From NCBI GenBank assembly GCA_020852515.1, contig JADZAS010000013.1, positions 558,001-622,000 of the forward strand: a stretch of 64,000 bases of DNA, given 5' to 3'. Below, piece after piece: positions 38,303 to 48,229 of this stretch. The notes under the pieces were generated by a model. It was not told where the DNA came from and did no database searches. It saw only the letters and a list, made by a program, of their open reading frames with translations. This DNA comes from Phycisphaerales bacterium (GTDB lineage Bacteria > Planctomycetota > Phycisphaerae > Phycisphaerales > UBA5793). The translations under genes and the position numbers were made by a program. Within the stretch, counting starts at the first letter, position 1, and each line of letters begins with the position of its first letter.

Positions 38303-39508
38303 TTACAACTTCTTCAACGCCGCGATGAGTCGGTCGATATGTTCGCGCTCGTGGGCGGCGGAGATCTGCACGCGCAGCCGGGCGTGGCCCTCGGGCACAA
38401 CCGGATAGCCGAAGCCGATGACGAAGACGCCCAGTTCGAGCAGGCGCTTACTCATGGCGATCGCCTTGGCGGTGTCGTGGACGATGATGGGGCAGATCGC
38501 CGTGGGGCTGTCGAGGACGTCAAAGCCCGCGGCCTTGATGCCCTTGCGCGCGTACTGGACGTTCTCGCGCAGTTTCGCGACGCGCTCGGGTTCGCGGGCC
38601 AGAACTTCAATCGCCTTGTTGGCGCTGCAGGCGACGGAGACGGGCAGGGCGTTGGAGAACAGCGTGGGCCGGCCGCGCTGCACGAGCAGTTCGATGCCGC
38701 GCTTCGTGCCGGCGACGTAGCCGCCCGCGGCGCCGCCCAGGGCCTTGCCCAGTGTGCCGGTGTAGAAGTCGATCGCCTTGCCCGGCAGGCCCCAGTGCTC
38801 GTGCGTACCGCGCCCCGTCTGGCCCATGACCCCGGTGCCGTGCGAGTCATCAACAACAAGAATGGCGCCGAACTCATCGCACGCCTTGCGCATCGCGGCG
38901 AGATCGGCAATGTCACCCTCCATGGAAAACACGCCGTCAGTCACGACCCAGATGGCGCCGGTTACTTCGGGATTCTTCTTCGCCGCCGCGAGCGTCTCAC
39001 GCAGTGCTTCGATCGTGTTGTGCGTGTAGACGGTTTTGAGCACGCCTTTCTTGATGACGCTGGTCAGTCGGATGGAGTCGATGATCGAGGCGTGGTTGAG
39101 TTCATCGGAGATGATGAGATCGCCGGGCTCGCACAGTGTGGGGAAGATGGCCTCGTTGGCGTTCCAGCAGGAGACGAAGGTGTAGGCCGCCTCGACGCCG
39201 AGGAAGCGCGCGATGGTGGTTTCCAGTGTCTCGTGAGGCGTGAAGGTGCCGCAGATGAAGCGCACCGACGCCGTGCCGGCCCCCCACTTCTTCAGCCCTT
39301 CGACGCCGGCGGCGACCACCTCGGGGTGGTTCGCCAGGCCGAGGTAGTTGTTCGAGCAGAACACGGCACATGCGCCGTAGCCGCGGATCGTCGTCACCGC
39401 GTCCATCGGGCCTTCGAGCATCTGGAGGTGCTTGTACTGCCCCGTGTCGCGCAGCATGGTGAGCACTTCATCAGCGCGCTTCGTAAACCGATCCAGACTC
39501 GCGTTCAT
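38303..39508 (-). CDS. kbl: Glycine C-acetyltransferase (2-amino-3-ketobutyrate CoA ligase)
   Basis: 401 aa, PLP-dependent alpha-oxoamine synthase. It cleaves 2-amino-3-ketobutyrate with CoA to glycine and acetyl-CoA in threonine breakdown. The PLP lysine is in YTGTLGKALGGAAGGYVAG. Family blocks are FCSNNYLGLANHPEV, GTASVRFICGT, DELNHASIIDSIR and VVDDSHGTGVMG. Threonine dehydrogenase (tdh) is not in this window. The length and the RFICGT signature favour Kbl over serine palmitoyltransferase or BioF. Start ATG 39508 with GGAGGAG upstream. Confidence 0.93.
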   Translation of the reverse strand: MNASLDRFTKRADEVLTMLRDTGQYKHLQMLEGPMDAVTTIRGYGACAVFCSNNYLGLANHPEVVAAGVEGLKKWGAGTASVRFICGTFTPHETLETTIARFLGVEAAYTFVSCWNANEAIFPTLCEPGDLIISDELNHASIIDSIRLTSVIKKGVLKTVYTHNTIEALRETLAAAKKNPEVTGAIWVVTDGVFSMEGDIADLAAMRKACDEFGAILVVDDSHGTGVMGQTGRGTHEHWGLPGKAIDFYTGTLGKALGGAAGGYVAGTKRGIELLVQRGRPTLFSNALPVSVACSANKAIEVLAREPERVAKLRENVQYARKGIKAAGFDVLDSPTAICPIIVHDTAKAIAMSKRLLELGVFVIGFGYPVVPEGHARLRVQISAAHEREHIDRLIAALKKL

Positions 39509-39616
39509 GGCATCTCCTCCCGATGGAATTTGCGGCGCCGCCGCACCCGCTCCTTTTTAGCAGGCTCGATCGCTGCAGTCATTCAGGGGCGAGACCGCGA
39601 AGTCCGCCAGCGGCCC

Positions 39617-40207
39617 TCACTTCTTCCCGGGACCGTTGCGAGCGGGATCGTGGTCGCGGTAGAGGTCAAGGTAGAAGTCCAGAATACGCTCGCCGCGCAC
39701 CGTGCGGGTGCGGTTCAACTGGAAACTGAACCGCTCGAAGAGCGTGATGGCGCGTTCGGCGGTCACGCGCGCGTCGAGCACGACTTTGAGGTAGTTCTTC
39801 TCGCGACAGAATGACACGGCGTGCTCGATGAGCCGCGTGCCCACGCCCCGCCGCTGGTGGGCCGGCTCGACGCGCAGGCGGCGGATCACGGCCGTGTTCG
39901 CGTCTTCGCACTGCACGCCGACCATGCCGATGATCAGCCCTTCGGCCCGGCGCGCCCGCTCCTTCAGGTTGAGTTCGGCCACCCAGAAACACGAGCGGCC
40001 TTCGTCGTTGCAGTACGCCTCGTGAAAGTTGTGCACGTCAGCGCCGGTGTCGTTGTCCATCCAGTCCCCGCCGTCCAGCCCGGCCTCGAACAGCGCCACG
40101 ATCGACGGCAGGTCGCGCTCGACCTCGGCCGTGCGGATGCGCAGCCGCTGGCCGTACGCATCGCGCGGCGACGGAGCAGCCTCGGGTGTCTCAGATTCGT
40201 TGGACAC
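39617..40207 (-). CDS. GNAT-family N-acetyltransferase
   Basis: 196 aa. The acetyl-CoA loop is RRLRVEPAHQRRGVGTRLIE, matching R/Q-x-x-G-x-G/A. The strand before it (GLIIGMVGVQCED) and the later ALTLFERFSF-like segment complete the fold. Substrate unknown. It sits 10 bases after the stop of the phosphoesterase gene, in the same direction, as third gene of a metallopeptidase-phosphoesterase-acetyltransferase run. Start ATG 40207. Confidence 0.85.
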   Translation of the reverse strand: MSNESETPEAAPSPRDAYGQRLRIRTAEVERDLPSIVALFEAGLDGGDWMDNDTGADVHNFHEAYCNDEGRSCFWVAELNLKERARRAEGLIIGMVGVQCEDANTAVIRRLRVEPAHQRRGVGTRLIEHAVSFCREKNYLKVVLDARVTAERAITLFERFSFQLNRTRTVRGERILDFYLDLYRDHDPARNGPGKK

Positions 40208-40217
40208 GGCCAGCCTT

Positions 40218-40748
40218 TCATCCGTGGCGCGCGGCGTGGGCTTGGACGGGGATCACGTCAAGCCGTCCGGCGCAGGGCTCCAGCCTTACCACAGTATAAC
40301 GAGCCGCGCGGAAAAGTGCGCCTGGATTGATCAGCCGCGTCGCACCCGCCAGCTCATCGCGGAAAACGTGCGTGTGGCCGTGGAAGAAGTAGTCAGCGCC
40401 CGCCTCGACGGCCTGGCGCTCGTGGGCAGGGTCGTCGCCGTGGGCATACGTGAGCGTTCGTTCACCCACCACCATCCGGCCGCAGGGGTGGTCGATGTGC
40501 AGCCCCAGCGAAGAGCCGTACTCGCCCAGACGCCGCCAGTCCCAGTCGCAATTCCCGAACACGACGTGCGCCGGCGTCCCCGCCAGGGCGTCAAGAACCG
40601 TATCGGCGCACACATCGCCAAGATGGATGAGCACTTCGGCCCCGGCCTCGAGCAGGCATTCGACGGCGAGCCGGGTCGTGTCCGCCCGGCCGTGGCTGTC
40701 GGCCAGCAGACCCAGCACCGTCCCGGCGCCGTAGTGGTGCTCATTCAT
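40218..40748 (-). CDS. YfcE-like metallophosphoesterase
   Basis: 176 aa. Metal-binding motifs in order: LLADSHG (D-x-H), HLGDV (GD), FGNCDWD (GNxD), TYAHGDD and FFHGHTHVF (GHxH). That order and the size match the YfcE/MJ0936 phosphodiesterase group. The natural substrate is unknown. Its start overlaps the stop of the metallopeptidase gene by four bases (40745-40748), so the two are translationally coupled. Confidence 0.9.
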   Translation of the reverse strand: MNEHHYGAGTVLGLLADSHGRADTTRLAVECLLEAGAEVLIHLGDVCADTVLDALAGTPAHVVFGNCDWDWRRLGEYGSSLGLHIDHPCGRMVVGERTLTYAHGDDPAHERQAVEAGADYFFHGHTHVFRDELAGATRLINPGALFRAARYTVVRLEPCAGRLDVIPVQAHAARHG

Positions 40749-41818
40749 CGGCCGTCGCTTCGGACGGTAGGGGTGATCGGGCTGCGGCCCTGGAGCATCC
40801 GCTGGCGCGCGCCCGAGGCGACGATCATGCCGACAAACGAGCGGTACTCGCGATCGACCGCGTCGAGGTCGTCGTTGAAATAGACCTCAAAGAGCGCGGT
40901 GTTGCCGTCGTCGCTGACGGCGTGCTCGCCCGCCCTGGCTCGCTTGCGCATGGTGGCGCTGACGCGCTGGCGGATCTGGCCCTTGCTCGCGTCGAGCAGC
41001 ATTGTCTGCAACCGCTCGTGGTACTTGCCCTTCTCGCCTTCATTGAGGAAGTGCACGAGCGCCCAGACCTGCGAGTAGTAGTTGAGCACGTCGGTGTTGC
41101 GGCCGCCGAGCATGTCTTCGGGCCGCAACTTGAGCAACTCGCTCAGCGGATTCAACTGATCGCGGTAGTACGCCCGGCGCAACTGGTCGAACCGCTCGGG
41201 ATTCGACCACGGCAGGAATTCGGGCGTGCGGCCGCGCCAGCGGTGCCCCTCCATGAACGTGCCCAAGCCCTCCTCGAGCCAGACCGGCAGCGAGTCCTTG
41301 AACGTCCGCTGGGTGTACTGGTGCCAGCCCTCGTGTGCGGCGATGGCCATGGTGTCGAACAGGCCGATGTCCCAGAACACCGCCCGCCCGCCCGTGGAGT
41401 AGCCGCCGCGGCGGATCTGCTCGTACTGCGAAGACCGGTCGCCCATGAGTTGCTTGGTAAACGCGATCCACTGCTGGCGGTTGGCGAAGACGAACGAATC
41501 GAGCCGCCGCTCGGGCGCCGGAAGTTCGACGATGACGGAGCGATAGTGCTGCAGCGCCGCTTCGACGAAGTCGGGAAAGCGCAGCGCCATTTCGTTGCTC
41601 TCGGCCGTGGTGTGGATGCGGTAATTGGGCGTGCGGGTGATCGTGCCGGGGATGCCGGCGAACTCCCAGGTCTCGACGCCGGTGTCTTCTTCGCCGGATG
41701 CGAGCACGGTGGGGCGGGCCGCCTGGCCGCTCGTGCAGCCGCCGACCACGCCCAGACTCAGCAGTGCACCCACCAGCGCCAGCGCGAGCCCCTGATTTCG
41801 AATCCGCTCCGACGCCAT
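40745..41818 (-). CDS. Lipoprotein with HExxH metallopeptidase motif (DUF1570-like)
   Basis: 357 aa. It has a lipoprotein signal with lipobox VGGC (C28), so it is anchored outside the cytoplasm. The zinc motif is HEGWH (H162, E163, H166), followed by PVWLEEGLGTFMEG, which supplies the downstream Glu ligand as in gluzincins. The upstream region (YRIHTTAESNEMALRFPDFV) resembles DUF1570-type proteins common in planctomycetes. No substrate is known. ATG 41818 opens the signal peptide; the longer frame upstream runs into valS. It lies 13 bases downstream of the valS stop. Confidence 0.8.
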   Translation of the reverse strand: MASERIRNQGLALALVGALLSLGVVGGCTSGQAARPTVLASGEEDTGVETWEFAGIPGTITRTPNYRIHTTAESNEMALRFPDFVEAALQHYRSVIVELPAPERRLDSFVFANRQQWIAFTKQLMGDRSSQYEQIRRGGYSTGGRAVFWDIGLFDTMAIAAHEGWHQYTQRTFKDSLPVWLEEGLGTFMEGHRWRGRTPEFLPWSNPERFDQLRRAYYRDQLNPLSELLKLRPEDMLGGRNTDVLNYYSQVWALVHFLNEGEKGKYHERLQTMLLDASKGQIRQRVSATMRKRARAGEHAVSDDGNTALFEVYFNDDLDAVDREYRSFVGMIVASGARQRMLQGRSPITPTVRSDGR

Positions 41819-41831
41819 GTCCGATCCCCGA

Positions 41832-44800
41832 TCAGGAGCCAAGCCGTTCCAGCGCCTGGATGATACTGTCCAACTCGGCCTGCGCTTCAGCCAATTGTTG
41901 CTTTGTCTCTTCAACGAGTTTCGGCGGGGCCTTTTCGATGTAGCCCTTGTTTGCCAGGCGGCCCTCAAGGCCCTTGATCTTTTTCTGCACCTCGGCCTGT
42001 TGCCGCGTCAGGCGGTCGCGCTCGGCGGAGAGGTCGATGGCGTCGGTCAGGTCCGTGAGCTGATGCTCGACGTTGCCGAAGAGGAACGTCACGCCCCCTC
42101 TGGCGCCTGCAGCATCGCGACTGACTTTGCCCAGGCCCGCCAGCGCCTCGACGACGCCGTCGGCCCGCCTGATCAGTTCCATCGTCGCGTCATCGCTCAC
42201 GTGCAGCGTGATCTGGCGGCGGTCGTGAACCTTCTGCACGCTGCGCACCTCGCGAATGATCGTGACCAGTTCCTGCAGGCGCGCAAACTGCGCCTCCACG
42301 GCGTCATCCACGTAGAGCGACGGCACACTCGGCCACGGGGCCGTCGCCGCCAGACCGCCTGGCCGCAGGTCGACGTCTTCGAGCGGCTTGACGGGCAGGG
42401 CTTCGATCGACGCGTGCAGCGACTCGGTGACGAAGGGCATGATCGGGTGAAACATGCGGTGCACCGCGCCAAGAGCCGTGCGCAGCACGCGCTGCTGCGT
42501 GGCGTCGTGCCGCACCGTCGGCTTGATCGCTTCGAGGTACCAGTCGCACAGGTCGCGCCAGAACAGATCGTACATCTGCTGGGCGTACACGCTGAAGTCA
42601 TACTGGCGCATGGCCGTCGAGACGGCGTCGAGCGTGCGCGCCAGCCGCGACAGGATCCAGCGATCGATGAGGCGCGTCGGCACGCCGGAAGGTGGAACGG
42701 GCGTCTCGCCCGTTGAATTGCTAAGAATGCCGATGGCAAAGCGCGTCGCGTTCCAGATTTTGTTGGACAGCCGCCGGCCAAGTTCGAACTTCGGGCTCGT
42801 GTTGGCGCCGATGGTCTCGTCGTACTCGACGGGCATGCGGACATCCTGCGTCTGCGTGGTCATCTGCACGAGCGTGAAGCGCATCGCGTCGGCGCCCTTG
42901 GAGCGGATGATGTCGCGCGGATCGACGCCATTGCCCAACGACTTGCTCATCTTGCGGCCTTCGCCGTCCTGGATCATCGCGTGGATGAAGACATCGCGGA
43001 ACGGCAGGCGCTGTCCCTTCTCCGTATCTTGCGTGAAGTAGAGGTTGAACATCGCCATGCGCGAGACCCAGAGGGTGATGATCTCGCGGGCGGTGCAGAG
43101 CACGCTGGTGGGGTTGAAGAAGTCGAGCAGGTTCGGCGCGCCGTTGTCGCCGCGCGTTTCGTCGTAACTCTCGGGGTCGGGCCAACCCATCGTCGAAAGC
43201 GGCCAAAGCGCGGAGGAGAACCAGGTGTCGAGGACGTCGGGGTCTTGGGCGAATCCTCGCTGTTCAAGCAGGTGAACGATCCAGCCGTGCTCCGCTGGAA
43301 GCACGCAAACATGAACCAGGTTGCCATCCACGTCCGATTCAACGAATGGAATCTCCTGCCCGTTGATGTTGGTGAGCAACACTCCGGAGTCGGATCGGCG
43401 AACAGTCTGAAACAAGTCGACTGATGCGTCACGGCTACCGGTCCACACCGGTATCCGGTGCCCCCACCAGAGTTGTCGCGAGATGCACCAGTCACGGATG
43501 TTCTCGTGCCAGTTCTCAAACGTCTTCGCGTAGCGGTCGGGGTGGAAATGCAGCTGGCCGTGCCAGGAGCGGTCATCCAACGCCGCTTCCTCACCCTTCG
43601 ATGAGCTCAGAGTCTGCAGACAGTCGCGGCTCGTCTCGGCGCTGCGCTTCTCGTTGCTGCGCTGATCCGGCGCCATCGCGCGCAGCGCGTTGCCGCGCAT
43701 GCGATCATCCGTCACCTTCACGTACCACTGGTCGCTCAAGTACGGCTCGATGATCGCCTTGCTCCGATCCGAGTGCGACACGCTGTGTCGATACGGTTTG
43801 CGCTCGGCGAGCACGCCCGTCTCTTCGAAGCGCCGGACGATCGCCTTGCGCGCATCGAAGCGGTCGAGTCCGAGCAGGAACCCGGCGTCGCCGATGTCGC
43901 TCCAGCCGTGCTTGTCCGAGACGCTGGCGTCGGGGGCGAAAATGTTGACGGCTTCGAGACTGTGCCGCTGACCGATTTCCCAGTCGTTGGGATCGTGCGC
44001 AGGCGTGACCTTCAGGAAGCCGGTCGCGAACTGCGCCTTGGGGTCCTTCTCGTCGCCGCCCATCGACACGGGCAGCACGACGTAATCATCGACGACGATC
44101 GGAATCTCGCGGCCCACCAGCGGCAGCTTCACTTTGCGACCGGCGAGCGCCGCAGCACGCGGGTCTTTCGGGTTCACTGCCACGCCCGTGTCGCCCAGCA
44201 TCGTCTCCGGCCGTGTGGTGGCGACGGTGATGTGATCGATCGGGCTGCCGTCGGGCAGTTTCACCGGCTCACCGATCAGCGGGTACCGCAGGTAGTAAAA
44301 CTGCCCCTCGATCTCCTCGTCGTAGCACTCATCGTCAGCAACCGCGGTCTGCAGCACCGGATCCCAGTTCACCAGCCGCTTGCCGCGATAGATCAGCCCG
44401 TCCTTGAACAGGCGAAAGAAGGCTTCGCGCACGGCACGCGCGCACATCTCATCCATCGTGAAGCGCGTGCGCTCCCAGTCGCACGAGCAGCCCATCATCT
44501 TGAGTTGCTCGATGATGGTCGCCTCGTACTCGTCCTTCCACGCCTGGGTGATGGCGACGAACTTCTCGCGCGCTTTATCGAGATCGGGATCGAGGTCTTT
44601 GCGGCGCTTGCCCTGGTCTTCCCAGATGCGCTTTTCAATGACGGCCTGGGTGGCGATGCCGGCGTGGTCGGTGCCGGGCATCCACAGCGTCGGCCGGCCC
44701 TGGGCGCGGTGGTAGCGAATGAGCACGTCCTGGAGCGTGTTATTGAGCGCGTGGCCGAGGTGCAGCGCCGCCGTCACGTTGGGCGGCGGGATGAGGATGC

Positions 44801-44945
44801 AGTACGGCGGCGGGCCATAGACATCGGCCGAGGCTTCGGCATGAAAGGGCTTGGCCGCATCCCACTTGGCGCGAACCTTGGGTTCTTCGACCGCTGGGTC
44901 ATAGGATTTCGCCAGTTCGCCCGGGTTGGTCATCGATTGGCCCAT
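41832..44945 (-). CDS. valS: Valyl-tRNA synthetase
   Basis: 1037 aa, class I synthetase. HIGH motif: HLGH at residues 62-65 in PPPNVTAALHLGHALNNTLQ. KMSKS motif: GRKMSKSLGNGVDP near residue 665. The editing (CP1) domain carries TVATTRPETMLGDTGVAV. The anticodon-binding domain and the C-terminal coiled coil typical of ValS (RDRLTRQQAEVQKKIKGLEG) are complete. ATG 44933 is an alternative start. The upstream neighbour is divergent, 53 bases away. Confidence 0.97.
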   Translation of the reverse strand: MGQSMTNPGELAKSYDPAVEEPKVRAKWDAAKPFHAEASADVYGPPPYCILIPPPNVTAALHLGHALNNTLQDVLIRYHRAQGRPTLWMPGTDHAGIATQAVIEKRIWEDQGKRRKDLDPDLDKAREKFVAITQAWKDEYEATIIEQLKMMGCSCDWERTRFTMDEMCARAVREAFFRLFKDGLIYRGKRLVNWDPVLQTAVADDECYDEEIEGQFYYLRYPLIGEPVKLPDGSPIDHITVATTRPETMLGDTGVAVNPKDPRAAALAGRKVKLPLVGREIPIVVDDYVVLPVSMGGDEKDPKAQFATGFLKVTPAHDPNDWEIGQRHSLEAVNIFAPDASVSDKHGWSDIGDAGFLLGLDRFDARKAIVRRFEETGVLAERKPYRHSVSHSDRSKAIIEPYLSDQWYVKVTDDRMRGNALRAMAPDQRSNEKRSAETSRDCLQTLSSSKGEEAALDDRSWHGQLHFHPDRYAKTFENWHENIRDWCISRQLWWGHRIPVWTGSRDASVDLFQTVRRSDSGVLLTNINGQEIPFVESDVDGNLVHVCVLPAEHGWIVHLLEQRGFAQDPDVLDTWFSSALWPLSTMGWPDPESYDETRGDNGAPNLLDFFNPTSVLCTAREIITLWVSRMAMFNLYFTQDTEKGQRLPFRDVFIHAMIQDGEGRKMSKSLGNGVDPRDIIRSKGADAMRFTLVQMTTQTQDVRMPVEYDETIGANTSPKFELGRRLSNKIWNATRFAIGILSNSTGETPVPPSGVPTRLIDRWILSRLARTLDAVSTAMRQYDFSVYAQQMYDLFWRDLCDWYLEAIKPTVRHDATQQRVLRTALGAVHRMFHPIMPFVTESLHASIEALPVKPLEDVDLRPGGLAATAPWPSVPSLYVDDAVEAQFARLQELVTIIREVRSVQKVHDRRQITLHVSDDATMELIRRADGVVEALAGLGKVSRDAAGARGGVTFLFGNVEHQLTDLTDAIDLSAERDRLTRQQAEVQKKIKGLEGRLANKGYIEKAPPKLVEETKQQLAEAQAELDSIIQALERLGS

Positions 44946-44998
44946 AAGAGCCGATTGTAGCCGAGTTGCCGAAAACGGCCGATGAATCAGAGGCTGGC

Positions 44999-46063
44999 AT
45001 GAGTTCTGATCGACGCACCATCTTCACCCTCGCGCTGCTCGCCGTCGTGCTGCTCGTGGGCTCGGGTCTTGGCGTGTGGCTGCTGGGCCGCCCGGTGCTC
45101 AACGATCCGCAGCGGGCCGCGGCCACGACGACCGAGCGCCTCGCGGCGCTTCAGGCCGGGCTCGAAGCCGCAGCGCAGTACGTGAACACCGAGCACGATG
45201 AGCAGGCCGCGACGATCCTCGAAAAACTCGCCAAGGAGTTCCCCGACGAGCCGCAGGTCTGGCAGCAACTGGCCGAGGTGCGCCTGCACCAGGGCCGGCA
45301 GGAAGACGCGTACGCCATCTACACGAAGGTCATCGACCTCGGCGTGGACAGCCGCGACATCCGCTTCAACGCCGGGCTGATCGCGGCCCGGCTCGACAGG
45401 ATGGACGAGGCGATCATTCACCTTGAGCAGGCGCGGCGGCTATCGCCCACGGATGTGCAGGCGCCGCTCTACCTCGCCAGCCTCTATCGCAAAACGAACG
45501 AAATCGCCAGGGCTCAAGCCGAACTGCTGCACGTGATCGACATCGACAAAGACATTCACGAAGCCTGGGGCGGGCTGGCGCAGATCGCGTTTATCGAAAA
45601 CAAACTCGAACTCGCCGAGCAGCACCTGGCCAAGGCGCGCCAACTGGCGCCGCAGTTTACGACCTGGCAGGTGCTCGAGGCGAAGATTCTCCGCCGCCGC
45701 GCCAAGCCGGAGGCCGCGATCACGCTGCTCTCAGCTCTGCCCGAGCAGGCGCGCTACCAGCAGGAAGTGGTCGATGAGATCGCCCAGTGCTGGGGCATGC
45801 TGCTCATGCCGCGCAAGGCCGCCGAAACGCACGTGGAGTATCTCAACCGCTGGCCCGAATCGCTCAGCAGCGCCGTCGCCGCAGCCCGGTTCTTTGAACT
45901 CGCGGGCGATCACGACGAGGCGCTGTCGTGGCTGGCGTTTGCCCAGCGGCTCGATGCGGCGGCGCCGGAAGTGGAGGCTTTGGCCAGGCAACTGGGCGCC
46001 GAGCCGGCCGCGCCAGAGCCAGCGGGCAACCCGGCCGTTGACCCGGCCGACGACGGGCCCTGA
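44999..46063 (+). CDS. Membrane-anchored TPR protein
   Basis: 354 aa. One N-terminal membrane helix (IFTLALLAVVLLVGSGLGVWLL) anchors a chain of TPR-like helical repeats over residues ~60-320, for example EPQVWQQLAEVRLHQGRQED and DVQAPLYLASLYRKTNEIAR. The tail is Ala/Pro-rich. ATG 44999 with CAGAGG upstream is preferred over the first in-frame ATG at 44966. TPR proteins are adaptors; no partner can be named. The M32 peptidase gene follows after 90 bases. Confidence 0.8.
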   Translation: MSSDRRTIFTLALLAVVLLVGSGLGVWLLGRPVLNDPQRAAATTTERLAALQAGLEAAAQYVNTEHDEQAATILEKLAKEFPDEPQVWQQLAEVRLHQGRQEDAYAIYTKVIDLGVDSRDIRFNAGLIAARLDRMDEAIIHLEQARRLSPTDVQAPLYLASLYRKTNEIARAQAELLHVIDIDKDIHEAWGGLAQIAFIENKLELAEQHLAKARQLAPQFTTWQVLEAKILRRRAKPEAAITLLSALPEQARYQQEVVDEIAQCWGMLLMPRKAAETHVEYLNRWPESLSSAVAAARFFELAGDHDEALSWLAFAQRLDAAAPEVEALARQLGAEPAAPEPAGNPAVDPADDGP

Positions 46064-46153
46064 AGCAGCGCGCCGCAGCCTCAACGGCTATCATCCCGAT
46101 CTGTACAACACAATGGCCCTGAAGATCGCTATTGATCGGGAGAAACCTGCGCC

Positions 46154-47665
46154 ATGGCCAGCAAAGCCTATGAAAAGCTCGTCACCCTCCAGCGGCAGAC
46201 CGCCCTGCTGGGCAGCGTCGATGAACTCGTCCACTGGGACCAGGAGACGCTCATGCCCTCCGGCGGAGCCAAACTCCGCTCCGAACAGTGCGCCCTGCTT
46301 TCAGGCCTCATCCACGAGCGCGCCACGAGCAAGGAAGTCGGCGAACTGCTCGAGCAGTGCGCCGGCGAAGAGATCCCGAAGGATTCCGTCGAGTTCGCCA
46401 ACGTGCGCGAATGGAAGCGCGACTTCGACCGGGCCCGCAAACTGCCAAAGGAACACGTCGAGGAACTCAGCCGCTCGCGCTCGCTGGCGCAGCAGGCGTG
46501 GCAGAAGGCCCGCAAGGAATCGGACTTCTCGATCTTTGCGTCGCATCTCGAGAAGATGATCGACTTGACGCGCAAGAGCGCCAAGTACTACGGCTGGCCC
46601 GAGGGCGGCGAACCCTACGACGCGCTGCTCGAAGGCTACGAGCCCGGCGCAACCGCGGCGCAGATCGAGAAGATCTTCGCCCCGCTGCGCACGCGGCTCA
46701 CGGCGCTGATCCATGACATCGCCAACAGCGGCCCGCAGCCCGACAACACCATCCACACGACCGACGTGCCCCGCGCCCAGCAGGAGGCGTTCGTGCGCTT
46801 CGTCGCCTCCGGAATCGGCTTCCGCTTCGAAGACGGCCGGCTTGATGTGTCGGCTCACCCGTTCTGCTCGGGACTCGGGCCGGGCGACTGCCGCATGACC
46901 ACGCGCTTCCACGCCAACAACGTGATGGATGCGCTGAGTTCGACGATGCACGAATCGGGCCACGGCATCTACGAGCAGAACCTGCCCAAAGAGGCGTTCG
47001 GCACGCCATGCGGCAGCGCGGTCAGCCTCGGTATTCACGAGAGCCAGTCGCGCGGCTGGGAGAATCTCGTCGGCCGCAGCCGAGCCTTCTGGGAGTGGTG
47101 CCTGCCGCACGCCAAGAACCTCATGCCTGAACTCATGGAAGGGCAGACGGTCGATTCCGTGTACGCGGCTCAGAACATCGTCCAGCCCAGTTACATCCGC
47201 GTCGAGGCCGATGAAGCCACCTACAACCTGCACATCATGCTGCGCTTCGAACTCGAGCGGGCGCTGATCAAAGGCGAACTGAGCAGCAAGGACGTGCCGC
47301 GCGAGTGGAACAGGCGCTTCAAGGACTACCTCGGCATCGAAGTAGACAAGGACAGCAACGGCTGCCTGCAGGATGTGCACTGGTCGTTCGGCCTGATCGG
47401 CTACTTCCCGACCTACACGCTGGGCAACCTCTATGCGTGCCAGTTCTTCGAAGCCGCGCGCGAGCAACTCGGCGACCTCGACGCGATGTATCGCGAGGGC
47501 GAGTTCGAGCCGCTGCGGCAGTGGCTCACCGACAACATCCACCAGCACGGCCGGCGCTACTCGGCGAGCGAACTGTGCCAGCGCATCACGGGCAAGCCGC
47601 TCAGCGCCGACCCGCTCATGCGGCACCTCGAAGGCAAACTGCGCCCGCTCTATGGACTGGCGTGA
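46154..47665 (+). CDS. M32-family carboxypeptidase (Taq type)
   Basis: 503 aa, the usual family length. The zinc motif is HESGH (H266, E267, H270) in SSTMHESGHGIYEQNLPKE. GIHESQSRGWENLVGRS, the M32 HES(x)RxWEN block, follows. The N-terminal helical lid (VDELVHWDQETLMPSGGAKL) is typical. It removes C-terminal residues from peptides in the cytoplasm; no signal peptide is present. Confidence 0.95.
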   Translation: MASKAYEKLVTLQRQTALLGSVDELVHWDQETLMPSGGAKLRSEQCALLSGLIHERATSKEVGELLEQCAGEEIPKDSVEFANVREWKRDFDRARKLPKEHVEELSRSRSLAQQAWQKARKESDFSIFASHLEKMIDLTRKSAKYYGWPEGGEPYDALLEGYEPGATAAQIEKIFAPLRTRLTALIHDIANSGPQPDNTIHTTDVPRAQQEAFVRFVASGIGFRFEDGRLDVSAHPFCSGLGPGDCRMTTRFHANNVMDALSSTMHESGHGIYEQNLPKEAFGTPCGSAVSLGIHESQSRGWENLVGRSRAFWEWCLPHAKNLMPELMEGQTVDSVYAAQNIVQPSYIRVEADEATYNLHIMLRFELERALIKGELSSKDVPREWNRRFKDYLGIEVDKDSNGCLQDVHWSFGLIGYFPTYTLGNLYACQFFEAAREQLGDLDAMYREGEFEPLRQWLTDNIHQHGRRYSASELCQRITGKPLSADPLMRHLEGKLRPLYGLA

Positions 47666-47731
47666 ACGGGTTGCGGCGCCGCGCCGGACGCGCCGGTCGC
47701 GGCTGCACCACCCGGGGAGTATGATTGCGCG

Positions 47732-48229
47732 ATGCACACGGCGTGGATGAGTCTGATGCGATCGGGGATGGCGGCGCTGACTGCCGTTCTCACTTCCGGC
47801 TGCGTCGAGCGCACCATCCGCATCACCTCCGAACCCGAGGGCGCGCTGGTGTACGTCAACGATGAAGAAGTCGGCCGCACGCCCTGCGAGACCGCGTTTC
47901 TGCACTACGGCACCTATGACGTCCGCGTGATCAAGGACGGCTACGAGCCCTACATGGGCCCGGCCGAGGCTTCTCCGCCGCTCTACGACCTGCCCGGCCC
48001 CGATCTGGTAGCCGACCTGCTGCCCGTGCGCTTGCGAAGCCAGGTCGACTGGCACTTTACGCTGCTGCCGGTGCAGGATGACGAAGCGGCGATGATCGAC
48101 CGGGCCCGACAACTGCGCTCGCGCATGCACCAGGAGATGGGGCCGCCAGCCGAGGCGTCGCAGCCGGCAGAGGCATCCCAGCCGGCGTCCGCCCCACCCG
48201 AAGCGGCGCCCGAAGAGAGCGGCGGCTGA
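47732..48229 (+). CDS. PEGA-domain lipoprotein
   Basis: 165 aa. It has a lipoprotein signal with lipobox LTSGC. A PEGA domain follows directly: IRITSEPEGALVYVNDEEVG, RTPCETAFLHYGTYDVRVIK and DGYEPY. The remainder is charged and ends in a low-complexity tail with PAEASQ repeated. PEGA domains are thought to bind surface polysaccharide or wall material. Whether the start is the first Met (47732), M6 or M9 cannot be decided. Confidence 0.82.
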   Translation: MHTAWMSLMRSGMAALTAVLTSGCVERTIRITSEPEGALVYVNDEEVGRTPCETAFLHYGTYDVRVIKDGYEPYMGPAEASPPLYDLPGPDLVADLLPVRLRSQVDWHFTLLPVQDDEAAMIDRARQLRSRMHQEMGPPAEASQPAEASQPASAPPEAAPEESGG

